From: FW021-bin31 sp964647485
Lineage (GTDB): Bacteria > Bacteroidota > Bacteroidia > Chitinophagales > Chitinophagaceae
Assembly: GCA_964647485.1 (NCBI GenBank)
Contig: CAZYHV010000017.1
Span: 1-64,000, forward strand
Direction of reading: 5' to 3'
DNA length: 64,000 nucleotides
Made by a program: the position numbers and the translations under genes. Below, piece by piece: positions 8,113 through 18,600 of the stretch (its first letter is position 1; the number at the start of each line of letters is the position of its first letter). The notes under the pieces are model-generated. The model was not told the origin of the DNA and ran no database searches. It saw only the letters and a program-made list of their open reading frames with translations.

Positions 8113-9816
8113 TTAAATATTATTCTTTTTTAATTCATTTACTGCATAATCACAGGCTCTGGCGGTAAAGGCCATAAAGGTCAAAGAAGGATTTTGCCAG
8201 CCTGAACTACACATAAAACTACCATCCGTAATAAAAACATTGTCAACGGCATGCATCTGATTCCATTTATTGACTACGGAAGTTTTGGGATCTTTTCCCA
8301 TACGGGCAACACCCTGCTCATGAATGGCTTGTCCGGGAGTAGATCCGACTTCGAAAGTGTTAATATTCTTCACACCTCCTGCTTCCAACATTTCTGCCGC
8401 ATCCTGGACCATATCCTTCCGCATTTTCTCTTCATTTTCTTTAAATCCTGTATCAAATACCATCGTCGGCAGTCCCCATTTATCTGTTTTCTTTGTATTC
8501 AAATAGACTCGATTGTCCTTATAGGGCAAACATTCCCCAAAAGCAACCAATCCCATGGTCCAGATTCCGGGTTCAGTGAGTTTATTTTTAAACTCTTTTC
8601 CTACGCCGACTTCCTTAATAGCTCTTGACCAATCCTGCCTGGAAGCACCTCCTTGATATCCAAAGCCTCTCACATATCCTCTTTCATCCTCCTTTTTAAC
8701 ATTGCGGAAGCGTGGGATATAAATTCCATTTGGACGACGACCATAATAGTATTTATCTTCAAATCCGGGCATTACTCCTGAAGCACCATACATAAACTGA
8801 TGATCCATCAAGTAACGACCCACTGTTTCTGAATCATTCCCCAATCCATTTGGGAAACGGTCGGAAGTTGAATTTAATAAAATGAAAGCCGTTCCTACGG
8901 TAGAAGCATTCACAAAAACAATCTTCGAATAATACTCATACGTTTTATTATTATTAGCATCTATCACTTTGACGCCGGTTGCCTTTTTTCTTTCTTTATC
9001 ATAGAGTACTTCACTGACAATAGAATCCGTTTTCACTGTCAATCGTCCGGTATCCATAGCGGGTGGGAGTGTCGAAGACTGCGTGCTGAAATAAGCACCG
9101 TAAGGGCATCCTCGGTGGCATAAATTTCTATACTGACAGGGACCGCGGCCTTTATGCTGTTGTGTTACATTAGCCACTCTACCGATGGTCATCAATCGAT
9201 CATGGAAATTACTCTCAATACCCTTTTTTACTTTTTGTTCTACACAATTCATTTCCATAGGAGGTAAAAATACACTATCGGGGAGTGCGTCATACCCCTC
9301 TTTTTGTCCACTGATCCCCACATGTTTTTCTACATAATCATACCAAGGTTCAATTTCTTTATAACGAACCGGCCAGTCTACACCATGTCCATCTCTGGCA
9401 TTGGCACCAAAATCCAAATCACTCCATCGGTAACTTTGTCGCCCCCACATAATAGATTTCCCTCCTACAATATCCGGTCGAAACCAATCAAACTTTTTGA
9501 CTTCTTTATAGGGAGCATCCGCATCCTTAAACCAATAATCTGCATTATCTTCTCCGTAAGGATAATCTCTACTCAAATATTGATGTGTTTTTCTTTGGGC
9601 TTCCGTGATTCGTCCACGATGTTTAAATTCCCAGGGCTTTTTATAGGCGGATTTATAACCTGATATGTGCTTTAGTTCATGACCTCTTTCCAACATTAAT
9701 ACCTTCAATCCCTTTTCGGTCAATTCCTTTGCTGCCCATCCACCGCTCAGTCCGGATCCGATGACAATAGCATCGTAAGTATTTTCCTTTTTCGCTTTAT
9801 TGTTAATATTTGGCAT
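8113..9816 (-). CDS. GMC-family FAD sugar dehydrogenase, catalytic (alpha) subunit
   Basis: This 567-residue protein has an FAD-binding Rossmann motif, GSGLSGG, at residues 20-26. GMC-type C-terminal residues are His499 (HEQGVARMG) and Asn542 (GWQNPSLTF), the usual His/Asn catalytic pair. Three cysteines, C227-x5-C233-x3-C237 (PCQYRNLCHRGC), match the spacing of the 3Fe-4S site of bacterial FAD glucose and glucoside-3-dehydrogenase alpha subunits. It has no signal peptide. The gene before it encodes the small Tat-carrying partner, on which such alpha subunits are exported. Oxidation of a sugar or glycoside at C1 or C3 is the likely reaction; no cytochrome c subunit is in the window, so the electron acceptor is unknown. 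Confidence 0.9.
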   Translation of the reverse strand: MPNINNKAKKENTYDAIVIGSGLSGGWAAKELTEKGLKVLMLERGHELKHISGYKSAYKKPWEFKHRGRITEAQRKTHQYLSRDYPYGEDNADYWFKDADAPYKEVKKFDWFRPDIVGGKSIMWGRQSYRWSDLDFGANARDGHGVDWPVRYKEIEPWYDYVEKHVGISGQKEGYDALPDSVFLPPMEMNCVEQKVKKGIESNFHDRLMTIGRVANVTQQHKGRGPCQYRNLCHRGCPYGAYFSTQSSTLPPAMDTGRLTVKTDSIVSEVLYDKERKKATGVKVIDANNNKTYEYYSKIVFVNASTVGTAFILLNSTSDRFPNGLGNDSETVGRYLMDHQFMYGASGVMPGFEDKYYYGRRPNGIYIPRFRNVKKEDERGYVRGFGYQGGASRQDWSRAIKEVGVGKEFKNKLTEPGIWTMGLVAFGECLPYKDNRVYLNTKKTDKWGLPTMVFDTGFKENEEKMRKDMVQDAAEMLEAGGVKNINTFEVGSTPGQAIHEQGVARMGKDPKTSVVNKWNQMHAVDNVFITDGSFMCSSGWQNPSLTFMAFTARACDYAVNELKKNNI

Positions 9817-9834
9817 ATTATATTGTTTTAATTT

Positions 9835-10416
9835 CTATACATAAGGTAAGCCTCCTTCCCAAGCTTTATCTCCTTTTTCATAGGGGATACAGCTTTTATA
9901 GTCTCCGGGTGTTTGTTTATATCTCAGTGTTTCCGTAGCTCCTGTTTCGGAGGTAAAGAATCCCAACATGGTTAATTCTTTCAGTATCCGGTAAAAATGG
10001 AGTGCATCCGAATCGGCCTCTCCCGTTAAGACTTCCTTATCCAAACGGGCCACTGCTTTTTCTTTTTGATCCTTCTCCAAATCCAGAAATTCTTTTTTAA
10101 AATGCTGTTTACACCACTGATCATAGGCCGTCAATCCATCATGAAAATCATCTTGATCCTCTTTGGGATAACATTCCTGCACCATCATAATGACGAACGC
10201 CGGCACTTTGGCATCTACAGCTCCGGGAGTATCGGTGCGCGGAATAATAATATCGGCTATCTTCTCTACCATCTTTTTCTCCCGAGTAGTAAAATGGGTT
10301 CCTTCTCCATGACCTTCAGGAGCATTACATCCATTCATTAATGCGCTCAGGGTAGGAGCCGAAATAACACCTCCCATAATGAGGGCCGTCTTTTTAAGTG
10401 CATCTCTCCTATTCAT
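9835..10416 (-). CDS. Gluconate 2-dehydrogenase subunit 3 family (gamma) protein, Tat signal
   Basis: This 193-residue protein has a twin-arginine signal (MNRRDALKKTALIMGG) at the extreme N-terminus. The rest matches the gluconate-2-dehydrogenase subunit 3 family: KMVEKIADIIIPRTDTPGA, then AFVIMMVQECYP. Family members are small partners that fold with, and carry, a GMC-type FAD subunit through the Tat pore. The gene stops 18 bases before the FAD subunit. It is probably exported and perhaps lipid-anchored or membrane-tethered, since a cysteine (MNGC) follows the hydrophobic part. Confidence 0.9.
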   Translation of the reverse strand: MNRRDALKKTALIMGGVISAPTLSALMNGCNAPEGHGEGTHFTTREKKMVEKIADIIIPRTDTPGAVDAKVPAFVIMMVQECYPKEDQDDFHDGLTAYDQWCKQHFKKEFLDLEKDQKEKAVARLDKEVLTGEADSDALHFYRILKELTMLGFFTSETGATETLRYKQTPGDYKSCIPYEKGDKAWEGGLPYV

Positions 10417-10426
10417 AATCTATTTA

Positions 10427-12058
10427 TTATTTATAAAGTTGATCTAAAAATTTATGCTGTTTCCTTCGTTGGGGGTCTTCCCTGCTTAATCGGCTTTTTA
10501 CACCTATATTCATCACCCTTACCGGTTGATCTTTTGTATTACCTGTCCATAAAGGCAAATCTTTCCCATTAGGATTCCCTGTCTTGATAAAATGAGCAAA
10601 ATAATTTTCCATCGTTATGGACACTCTATAATCATCAGGCGTCCAATCATAAACCGGGTTGGTGCTTAAATTTCCAAGCGCATACTCTATTTCTCCCGAA
10701 TGAACGGCTCCTTCGATGGGAGGAGGCATCATGCGGCCGGAATCTTTCGGGAGCAAAAAATCTGCATCAAAAGATCGTGAACTCTGAGGACGGGCTTGAT
10801 GAAACAGATAACGGAATACCGGAGATTTCCCTGTTCTTCTATGTAACACTGCCCATTTCCAGGTACTATAAACGATAAAACGATCACTTGCAAGGTTTGT
10901 TGCCGAGCGAAGTACCTCTTTTTCCGTGCGTCCGGGATATAAATTTAGAATTTTCTGTGCATGGTCTTTATATAATCCCTTAATCGTACTTTGGTAATTC
11001 TGAGGAGTAGGTATTTTATTTCTTAATAGAGCCATATAGGGCATTTCTGTAGAATTCCATCCAACCAATAAGGGAATGTGAGCTTGTTGTCCATTTTCAA
11101 AAATTTGTTTTGGAGACGCAGGTAAAAAATAGCCGTCAATTGTTGTAACAAAGTAAGAAGATCCCTTTTTAGCAGCCTCCTGAAGTAATTTTTCGGCAGG
11201 GATAGCTCTCAGCTCTTTCAATGAAGATGCCCCTATACTCTTGGCAAACTTTCTTCCTCTTTTTTCTGCTTCAGATAAAGAGATAGGCGGTAAGGTTGGA
11301 GAAATCATGGCTCCGCTTTCTCCTATCGCCCCTACTATAAGATCTTTAGACAAAGGAGAAGCCATTTGGGCAGATACAGAAAGGGAACCCGCTGATTCTC
11401 CACCAATAGTAATATGATTAGGATCCCCACCAAAAGCAGCAATGTTCTTATGCACCCATTCCAACGCCGCCTGTTGATCTAATAAGCCATAGTTTCCGGA
11501 GGCATGATGTGGCGACTCTTTGGTTAATTCAGGATAGGCAAAGAATCCAAAAATACCCAATCTGTAATTGACCGTTACTACAACAATCCCTTTTTGTGCT
11601 ATACTCGAGCCGTCATACCGCCATTCTGATCCATCTCCCGCTACAAATCCTCCTCCATAAAAATAAACAAGTACCGGAAGATTTGTATGAGCAGAATCAG
11701 CCGGAGTCCAAACATTCAAATAGAGACAATCTTCACTCATCGAATCTGATCGAAAACGCATATCTCCAAAAAGAGAGGCTTGCATCGCCTTTGATCCAAA
11801 TTGAACGGTTTGTTTTATTCCTTTCCAACTTTTGAGAGGCTGAGGCGCTCGCCATCTCAAATTACCGGTTGGAGGCTGAGCATATGGAATTCCCCTATAA
11901 TTCCTCAATCCGGTTGATGGATCTGTAAAACCTTGTATGAGACCACCTTCGATTTTTACAATAGTATTATGTGATTGTTCCCCATTGTGAGATTGCCCCT
12001 TACTTTCTATTAAGGTAGATAGTAAAAATACGAGTAGCAAAAAAGTATTTTTTAGCAT
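10427..12058 (-). CDS. Carboxylesterase, type B
   Basis: The protein has 543 residues with a signal peptide (MLKNTFLLLVFLLSTLIESKG). It is a classic type-B carboxylesterase: oxyanion-hole FYGGGF near residues 133-138 and nucleophile Ser222 in GGESAGS, with the N-terminal EDCLYLNV signature at 109-116. A catalytic His lies in GAVHSGEIEYALG. It would remove acyl groups such as acetyl, feruloyl or other esters from imported glycans or aryl glycosides in the periplasm. It lies in the operon 10 bases before the dehydrogenase gamma gene. Confidence 0.92.
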   Translation of the reverse strand: MLKNTFLLLVFLLSTLIESKGQSHNGEQSHNTIVKIEGGLIQGFTDPSTGLRNYRGIPYAQPPTGNLRWRAPQPLKSWKGIKQTVQFGSKAMQASLFGDMRFRSDSMSEDCLYLNVWTPADSAHTNLPVLVYFYGGGFVAGDGSEWRYDGSSIAQKGIVVVTVNYRLGIFGFFAYPELTKESPHHASGNYGLLDQQAALEWVHKNIAAFGGDPNHITIGGESAGSLSVSAQMASPLSKDLIVGAIGESGAMISPTLPPISLSEAEKRGRKFAKSIGASSLKELRAIPAEKLLQEAAKKGSSYFVTTIDGYFLPASPKQIFENGQQAHIPLLVGWNSTEMPYMALLRNKIPTPQNYQSTIKGLYKDHAQKILNLYPGRTEKEVLRSATNLASDRFIVYSTWKWAVLHRRTGKSPVFRYLFHQARPQSSRSFDADFLLPKDSGRMMPPPIEGAVHSGEIEYALGNLSTNPVYDWTPDDYRVSITMENYFAHFIKTGNPNGKDLPLWTGNTKDQPVRVMNIGVKSRLSREDPQRRKQHKFLDQLYK

Positions 12059-12152
12059 AATATGTATTTAAGAAATACAAATAATTCTGTTCAATAGGGA
12101 AAATTAACTACCGACATCTACATATCGTCCCCTGCCACAGTCCGAATAGGAA

Positions 12153-13799
12153 TTAATTATACGCTTTTCTTGGTCTAAAGTTGACCGGTTTTCCCGTATC
12201 ATCTTTATATTGTTTTCTCAATCGCTTCAATTCTTTCAACAAATCCTCCAAGACGTCCTCGTATCCTTCTTTTACTTTCATCCCTCTTTCGTAAAAGAGA
12301 CTGTCCATCTCATCCGGGTCTCGCTCTAAATCAAATAATTCCCACTGATTGACCGTATAGTAATAAATCAATTTATAACGCTCTGTTCGTACCCCGTAAT
12401 TAGGTAAAACAAAATGAGGAGGTCCTTCTTCATAATAATGATAATACATCGACTTCGGCCAGTCTTTTGGGGGGTTCTCTTCAAAAACAGACATCAGGCT
12501 CCTCCCCTGCATATCTTCCGGAATAGGCAATCCAAGCATATCCAAGATGGTCGGAGCATTGTCGATACTCTGCACCCAGGCATCGGTTTTACTTCCTGAT
12601 TTTGTGACTCCGGGATATCGAATCATCCAGGGAACTCTTAGGGCCTCTTCATACATAAACCTTTTGTCAAACCACCCATGATCTCCCAAAAAGAAACCAT
12701 GATCACCGGTATAAACGACAATGGTATTATCAGTCAGACCATTGTCATCCAGAAAGTCTAACAGCCGACCTACATTATCGTCTTGTGACTTCAGCGTTCC
12801 CAGGAAATGGCGTATCAGTTGTTGATAGTTCCATTGTTGTACCTGACGTTTGGTATAATCCTTCGGAGGATCAAAATCTAACATATCGGAGATCCTCATG
12901 TGTGCATCCCGGGCTACTGAACTTCTATTTTTATAATCATCCCAAAAAGTACCCGGCTCCGGAAAATCTATATCATCGAAAATATGTTCATATTTATGCG
13001 GCGGATCAAAAGGCCGGTGATCACTGAAAAAGTCCATCATCATGAAGAAAGGTTGCTTAAACTGCTTCATTCCTTTGATGGCAAGATCCGTAAAAGTATC
13101 CGTAATATACCCCGGACGGCTGCGATGTACCATTTCCTTACTTCCCATGGATGGATTTTCAATAAATCCATCCGGATTATAATAGGGCCCACCGGCTCCT
13201 TTTTTGAAAGAAAAATAATCAAAACCGGCAATACCCGGATTGGCCGTTTCTCCACGCGCTTTCTTCATGTGCCATTTGCCGACCATGCCCGTTTGATACC
13301 CTGCTTTTTTCAGCAATTTGGCAAAGGTTTCCTGTTTCGGGTCAAAAAAAGCATAGGGTTTAGAGGGATCCGCATTATATCCATTAGAGGCCGAGCCGGC
13401 TAAGTGATTGTATTTTCCGGTCAATAAAGTAGCCCGGCTCGGTGCACAGAGCGCATTATTGCAAAAAGAATTGTTGAACATCATCCCTTCATTGGCAATC
13501 CGGTCAATATTGGGCGTAGGCAAATAAGTGCTATATCTTCCATTATAACAACCTAAGGTGCTTAAAGGCACCCCCTCTGTTGTGATCCAAAGCACATTTG
13601 GATGTTCCGGTCTTTTCTTGCTAATTATATTCGGGGCATGCTTTACCTCAGAAAAAGAAGTATTAGCAAGCGCCGAAGGGGCTAGTGGCAATCCAAGGGC
13701 AAGCCCTCCCATCTGTTTGAGTGCATCCTTACGCGATATATTTTTTTTCTTCATAGCCCCTTTTTTACTTAAATTATAATTTGTTTTATTAATATCCAA
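12153..13799 (-). CDS. Type I sulfatase (formylglycine type)
   Basis: This 548-residue enzyme contains the maturation motif CAPSR with Cys118 (C-x-P-S-R), which is converted to formylglycine. The later segment YTGDHGFFLGDHGWFDKR carries the second metal Asp/His pair. The usual N-terminal Asp-Asp metal pair (as in IVSDDLG) is replaced by ITTEGVP around Glu75. The N-terminus, SRKDALKQMGGLALGLPLA, looks like a Tat-type signal with RK instead of RR; Met16 is a good alternative start. The gene begins one base after the susD stop. The FGE at 40826-41770 has both catalytic cysteines and could mature it before export. Confidence 0.93.
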   Translation of the reverse strand: MDINKTNYNLSKKGAMKKKNISRKDALKQMGGLALGLPLAPSALANTSFSEVKHAPNIISKKRPEHPNVLWITTEGVPLSTLGCYNGRYSTYLPTPNIDRIANEGMMFNNSFCNNALCAPSRATLLTGKYNHLAGSASNGYNADPSKPYAFFDPKQETFAKLLKKAGYQTGMVGKWHMKKARGETANPGIAGFDYFSFKKGAGGPYYNPDGFIENPSMGSKEMVHRSRPGYITDTFTDLAIKGMKQFKQPFFMMMDFFSDHRPFDPPHKYEHIFDDIDFPEPGTFWDDYKNRSSVARDAHMRISDMLDFDPPKDYTKRQVQQWNYQQLIRHFLGTLKSQDDNVGRLLDFLDDNGLTDNTIVVYTGDHGFFLGDHGWFDKRFMYEEALRVPWMIRYPGVTKSGSKTDAWVQSIDNAPTILDMLGLPIPEDMQGRSLMSVFEENPPKDWPKSMYYHYYEEGPPHFVLPNYGVRTERYKLIYYYTVNQWELFDLERDPDEMDSLFYERGMKVKEGYEDVLEDLLKELKRLRKQYKDDTGKPVNFRPRKAYN

Positions 13800-15578
13800 C
13801 TAGCGATATCCCTCATTTTGCTCAAGTGTTCCCTTACTCAGATCAATCTCTTCTTGCGGAATAGGGAAATACTCATTTTTATTGGGTGTAAAACTGGCTC
13901 CTTTAATATCACCTGTATATTGACCTTCATAATCAAAGTAATGATTAATCACTTTGTCGGCGATTCCCCAACGAACTAGGTCAAAAAAGCGATGACCTTC
14001 CATTGCCAGTTCAAGTAATTCTTCTATATGTACAGCTTTAAGCGCCGTATTCGGATGAGAAGCGAACCAACCATTAGGATAGGTAGATATATTATAATTT
14101 GCAGCCGGATCGCCATTATCATCCTTTACAAAACCGGCAGGATTCGCCGCTCTATTCCGTACTCTATTTACATATTCTTCGGCTTTATTTAAATCTCCAT
14201 TATCTGCCTTAATTTCACATTCAGCAGCCCACAAAAGTATTTGTGCAAAGCGAATAATAGAATAATTTATAGAATTCAAAGGCGCCCATGAAGTTGTAGC
14301 ATTATCTCCGGCTGCTCCAATATCAGATTTATTAAATACATTCTTCTTTGGAGAATAGGGACCGGCACTGGCTTGATTACGAATCCAGTTCTTTCCCGGC
14401 ATAATGCCCCAATCCAGATAAGGAATACCTCTACGCCCTACTGTCCAATCCAGACGAGGATCCAACTCTCCGGCATCCGGAGTAAAGGAATCAGAAGAAG
14501 ACAATCCCAAATCATTTTTCACCTCATTCTGTGATAAGTCATATTCTGGATTATCTAAAGTTCCATCTAATAGCGGAAGCCCGTCGCTACCGGTACGATA
14601 AGCATTTACAAGTTCTATACTTGGTTGAAAGAAACCACAGCAACCTGTTACCGCTCCATTCCCGTAGGGATAATTTAACATATCAAAATGATTCCCATGA
14701 AAACCTTCTGAACCATCATGTAAAGAAGCTTGGATGGCAAATACAGATTCAGAACTGTTTTGATGTTGAGCATTAAAATTCCAATTAAATTGGCTTTGTA
14801 AGGCATAACTGGTTCCATCGGCAGTTTTCCCATGTTCTATGATATCGGTAAGTATGGGTAATGCATCATTATATTTCCCCTCAAATAAGTAAGTTTTAGC
14901 TAAAAAAGCTCCTGCAGCCCATTTATTGGCTCTTCCGATATCTTCCTGAGTCTCCGGTAAATGATCAAATGCATATTTAAATTCTTCTTCTATTTTCGGG
15001 TAAATATCTTCATCATTAGGCACCTGATAATTATTCGCTGCATAAGAGACTGAAGTGTCTATCCAAGGAACATTATCCCACATTTTTTTAGCTTCAAAAA
15101 AGTAAAATCCTCGTAAAAAGTGAGACTGTGCAATAATATTCTTTTTCTCAGATTCTTCTAAGTCTACCTTTGCCGCCAACCGTAAAACAAGATTACATCG
15201 AGCGACACCATCGTACAACCATCGCCATTTAGAATGAAAGTAAGGGTTAGATGAAGATCCTTCAAATCTGGCTATAGACATGGCATTGGATTGATCCCCC
15301 GGATCTGATCCTTTATGTGCTTCCCCTCCGGCTACACTACCAAATAACCAATTATCGGGTTGCTGGTAATACCAGGCTCCTTCATTGGGATCAAACTGTC
15401 CATCTAAATCAGAGTATGCAGCGATTAAAGCTTCTCTAACTCCTTGAGGAGAGGCCATTTGTTCATCTCCCAAAACTCCTCTGGGTTGAACTTCCAGAAA
15501 GTCCTTTTTACAAGCAAACATGAATAGAATCAATAATAACATAGATCCTATCTTTATATATTTATTTATCAATTTCAT
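13800..15578 (-). CDS. susD-like: SusD/RagB-family glycan-binding lipoprotein
   Basis: The protein has 592 residues. A lipoprotein signal ends at LFMFACKKD (Cys23), followed by the SusD N-terminal region, FLEVQPRGVLGDEQ. TPR-like helices follow and the usual C-terminal ending with FFDLVRWG and NEYFPIPQEEIDL is present. SusD proteins sit on the outer surface as a lid on SusC and bind the substrate. The gene lies 44 bases after susC. The ligand cannot be read from sequence; neighbouring enzymes suggest a sulfated or esterified alpha-galactoside. Confidence 0.95.
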   Translation of the reverse strand: MKLINKYIKIGSMLLLILFMFACKKDFLEVQPRGVLGDEQMASPQGVREALIAAYSDLDGQFDPNEGAWYYQQPDNWLFGSVAGGEAHKGSDPGDQSNAMSIARFEGSSSNPYFHSKWRWLYDGVARCNLVLRLAAKVDLEESEKKNIIAQSHFLRGFYFFEAKKMWDNVPWIDTSVSYAANNYQVPNDEDIYPKIEEEFKYAFDHLPETQEDIGRANKWAAGAFLAKTYLFEGKYNDALPILTDIIEHGKTADGTSYALQSQFNWNFNAQHQNSSESVFAIQASLHDGSEGFHGNHFDMLNYPYGNGAVTGCCGFFQPSIELVNAYRTGSDGLPLLDGTLDNPEYDLSQNEVKNDLGLSSSDSFTPDAGELDPRLDWTVGRRGIPYLDWGIMPGKNWIRNQASAGPYSPKKNVFNKSDIGAAGDNATTSWAPLNSINYSIIRFAQILLWAAECEIKADNGDLNKAEEYVNRVRNRAANPAGFVKDDNGDPAANYNISTYPNGWFASHPNTALKAVHIEELLELAMEGHRFFDLVRWGIADKVINHYFDYEGQYTGDIKGASFTPNKNEYFPIPQEEIDLSKGTLEQNEGYR

Positions 15579-15622
15579 TATCTTATCTTTTTAGATGTAT
15601 AAAAAAAATACTACGTTCAATA

Positions 15623-18600
15623 TTAAAAGGTAACATTTGCCCCTATTATAAATTGGCGTACAAAGGGGTAGGTACCATAATCTACTCCAAAAGTTTCATC
15701 CAATCCACTAACAGATGGATCTAAACCGTCATATTTTGTAATGGTAAAGAGGTTAATTCCCTGAATATACAAGTGTAGATTTTTTATTCCTACCTTCTCC
15801 AATTTGCCATTCTTAAAGGTATATCCCAGCTTGAGATTCTGTAATCTTAAATATGAACCATTTTCCATATAATAAGAATTGATCTCCTGATTGGTACTAA
15901 AAGCAGCGCGATCTTCATAGATAGGAATATCGGTATTTTTATTATTGGGGGTCCAGGAATCTAAGACTCTGGAACTAATGGCTCCGCCGGGGAATGAAGC
16001 ATAAAAGTCTGTGTACCATTTGGTATAGTTAAGGATTTGAGCACCCCAAACACCATAGAAATTAAAACTTAATTCAAAGTTTTTATAACTCAAACCTCCT
16101 GCAATTCCATAGGTAAAATCAGGGTTAGGATCGCCAAAAATGGTTCGGTCATCATTATTTATATAGCCATTCCCATCGACATCTGCAAACTTAAATTCCC
16201 CGGGTCTTTCCCCGCCATCCTGATAGGTTGCGCTATTATCTCCTATCGCTGCCTGAGCTTTTGCATCAGCAGCGTCAATTTCATCCTGGCTCTGCCATAA
16301 ACCAACAACTTTGTATCCATAAAAAGAGGACATCGAATGCCCTACCTTATTGATGGTAGGGTTCCCTGAAATCCGACTTGCTCCATAACTATTCCCGTAA
16401 AAATAATCCGTATTCTCAGAAATCTTCAGGATGGTATTTTTATAAGTACTCCAATTTACAGTAATATCATATTTCCAATTGCTTGAGAACTTTCCTCTCT
16501 TTGTAATCCGCGCATCCACACCTACATTTTCCATAGAGCCCACATTTATAGTAGGATAATCATTTAAAAATCCAACCGTAGCCTCTACTTCAGGAGCATA
16601 CAATAATCCGACAGTCTTCCGTTTATACCAGTCCACACTAAAGTCAAGATTATGTACCAGCGTAGCATCTATACCAAAATCCAAAGTCTTATTCGTTTCC
16701 CAATGCGTAGCAGGAGCCGCAAATCCGGTAGCTCTTATCCCTTCTTCAATACTATTACCGGTTCCTCCAATATCATAACCGGCAGCTTTCGCACTGGCGG
16801 CATAGGAATTAATCTGATTCACCAAAGGAACAGAAGCGGAATTTCCCATTTCTCCATAACTTCCTCTCACTTTCAAATCATTAAGCCAACCAATGTTCTT
16901 CATGAAATTCTCTTGAGACAGACGCCAGCCTAATGAAAAAGCCGGGAATACACCATATTTCTTTTGGGGACCAAAAACGGCAGCCCCATCCCTACGTATT
17001 GTTCCATTAAACAAATACTTATCTTTATAATTATAGTTTACTTGGGCAAAGAGAGAAAAAACAGTAGGAACCGGACCTCCACCGTCTTCAATGAGTCTAC
17101 CTCCGGACTGGGTCGTACTAATGGTGGTGTAATTAGGGTCTGCACTAAAGGGATTATGTCCTGTAGCATCCATATTTCTATTTTGTCCTCCTAAAGCTTC
17201 TTCACCAAGCAATACCTCTAGGTTGTTAGCACCAAATTGGTGTTTAAAATTCAATGTGTTTGTCCATACCCAATTATAACTATAACTCGCTCCTTCATAT
17301 ACATAATTCTGAGTAGGGTTATTTTCTTTATTCTCATATTGGAGATAACCATAAGTGTTGTAATAATTATTGGAATAGGCTCCTCCAAAACTAGATTTAA
17401 AATGAATATTATAAGGCAAAGCAACTTCAGCATAAACATTACCAAAAATAGCCGTAGTTTGACTTTTATCATTTCTCGCCCGATACCGATTAGCTACAGG
17501 GTTCATTGGATTATTGAATCCCGCTGCTCGTGTCCCGGCAAAATTTCCCATGATATCATGTACAGGGATGAGTGGATTTTCCCTGTAAGACCAGCCGATG
17601 GCATTTCCTTCATTACCACCTATATCCCCATTAGACAACTGTGGATTATCTCTCAATGAGAGTTGAATATTCTCGCCTATTTTCACACGATCATGGATAT
17701 TAAATTCCGTATTAGCTCTAATCGTATAGCGTTTAAGATAAGTTTCCTTTACCACCCCTTGCTGATTATAATATCCCAATTGAATATTATATCTTGAATT
17801 ATCTCCTCCTCCATTCAAGGACAAATTATAATTCTGTAGGGGTGCATTCCTGGTCACCTCATCATACCAATTTGTTCCTTTTTTATTTGCTTTGACAATT
17901 TGATAGAAAGCACCTTTCGTAGGATCTATATTATAAAGGCTAGGATCTACAAGAGCTTCCGTAGCAGGATCGCTATTTAGCAATCCATAATGATTCCCTG
18001 CCATAATATAATCAGGGAGTACAGGTTGAGCCCCGCTCCCATATTGAGGATGAGAGGGGGTCCCTCCTCCATTTTTAATAGCTTTCCATGTCCATTCTGC
18101 AGCTTGTTTGGGATTCAATAAATCGAAGCCCGGACCGGGATATTGACGACCATAAGAGATATTTAAATCAACCTTCATTGGTTGGTCATATTTTCCTTTT
18201 TTGGTCGTAATCAGAATAACACCGGCAAAAGCCCTGGCACCATATATAGAGGCAGAAGATGCATCTTTCAAAATACTTACATTTTCAATATCTTCGGAGG
18301 GGATATTACTAATATCAGTAGTTGGTACGCCATCCACTACATACAACGGATCATTACTGGTAAAAGATCCAAAACCACGAATACGCACTTTACTATTACT
18401 TCCCGGTTCTCCGGAAGCTGTTATATGAACCCCAGGCACCTTCCCTTGCAACTGCTTTTGGATATTCCCCATTGGCGTTGCATTTAATTCTGTCCCTTTA
18501 AGAGGGGTAATGGAACCAGTAAGATTTTTCTTCCGTTGAGCAGTGTATCCTGTCACTACCAATTCATTCAATTCTTTGGAAGATTCCCCCATCTTTACAT

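Noticed and set aside
12984..13403. Plus-strand ORF of 139 codons opposite the sulfatase
   Set aside because: It is an antisense shadow of a strongly supported enzyme gene.
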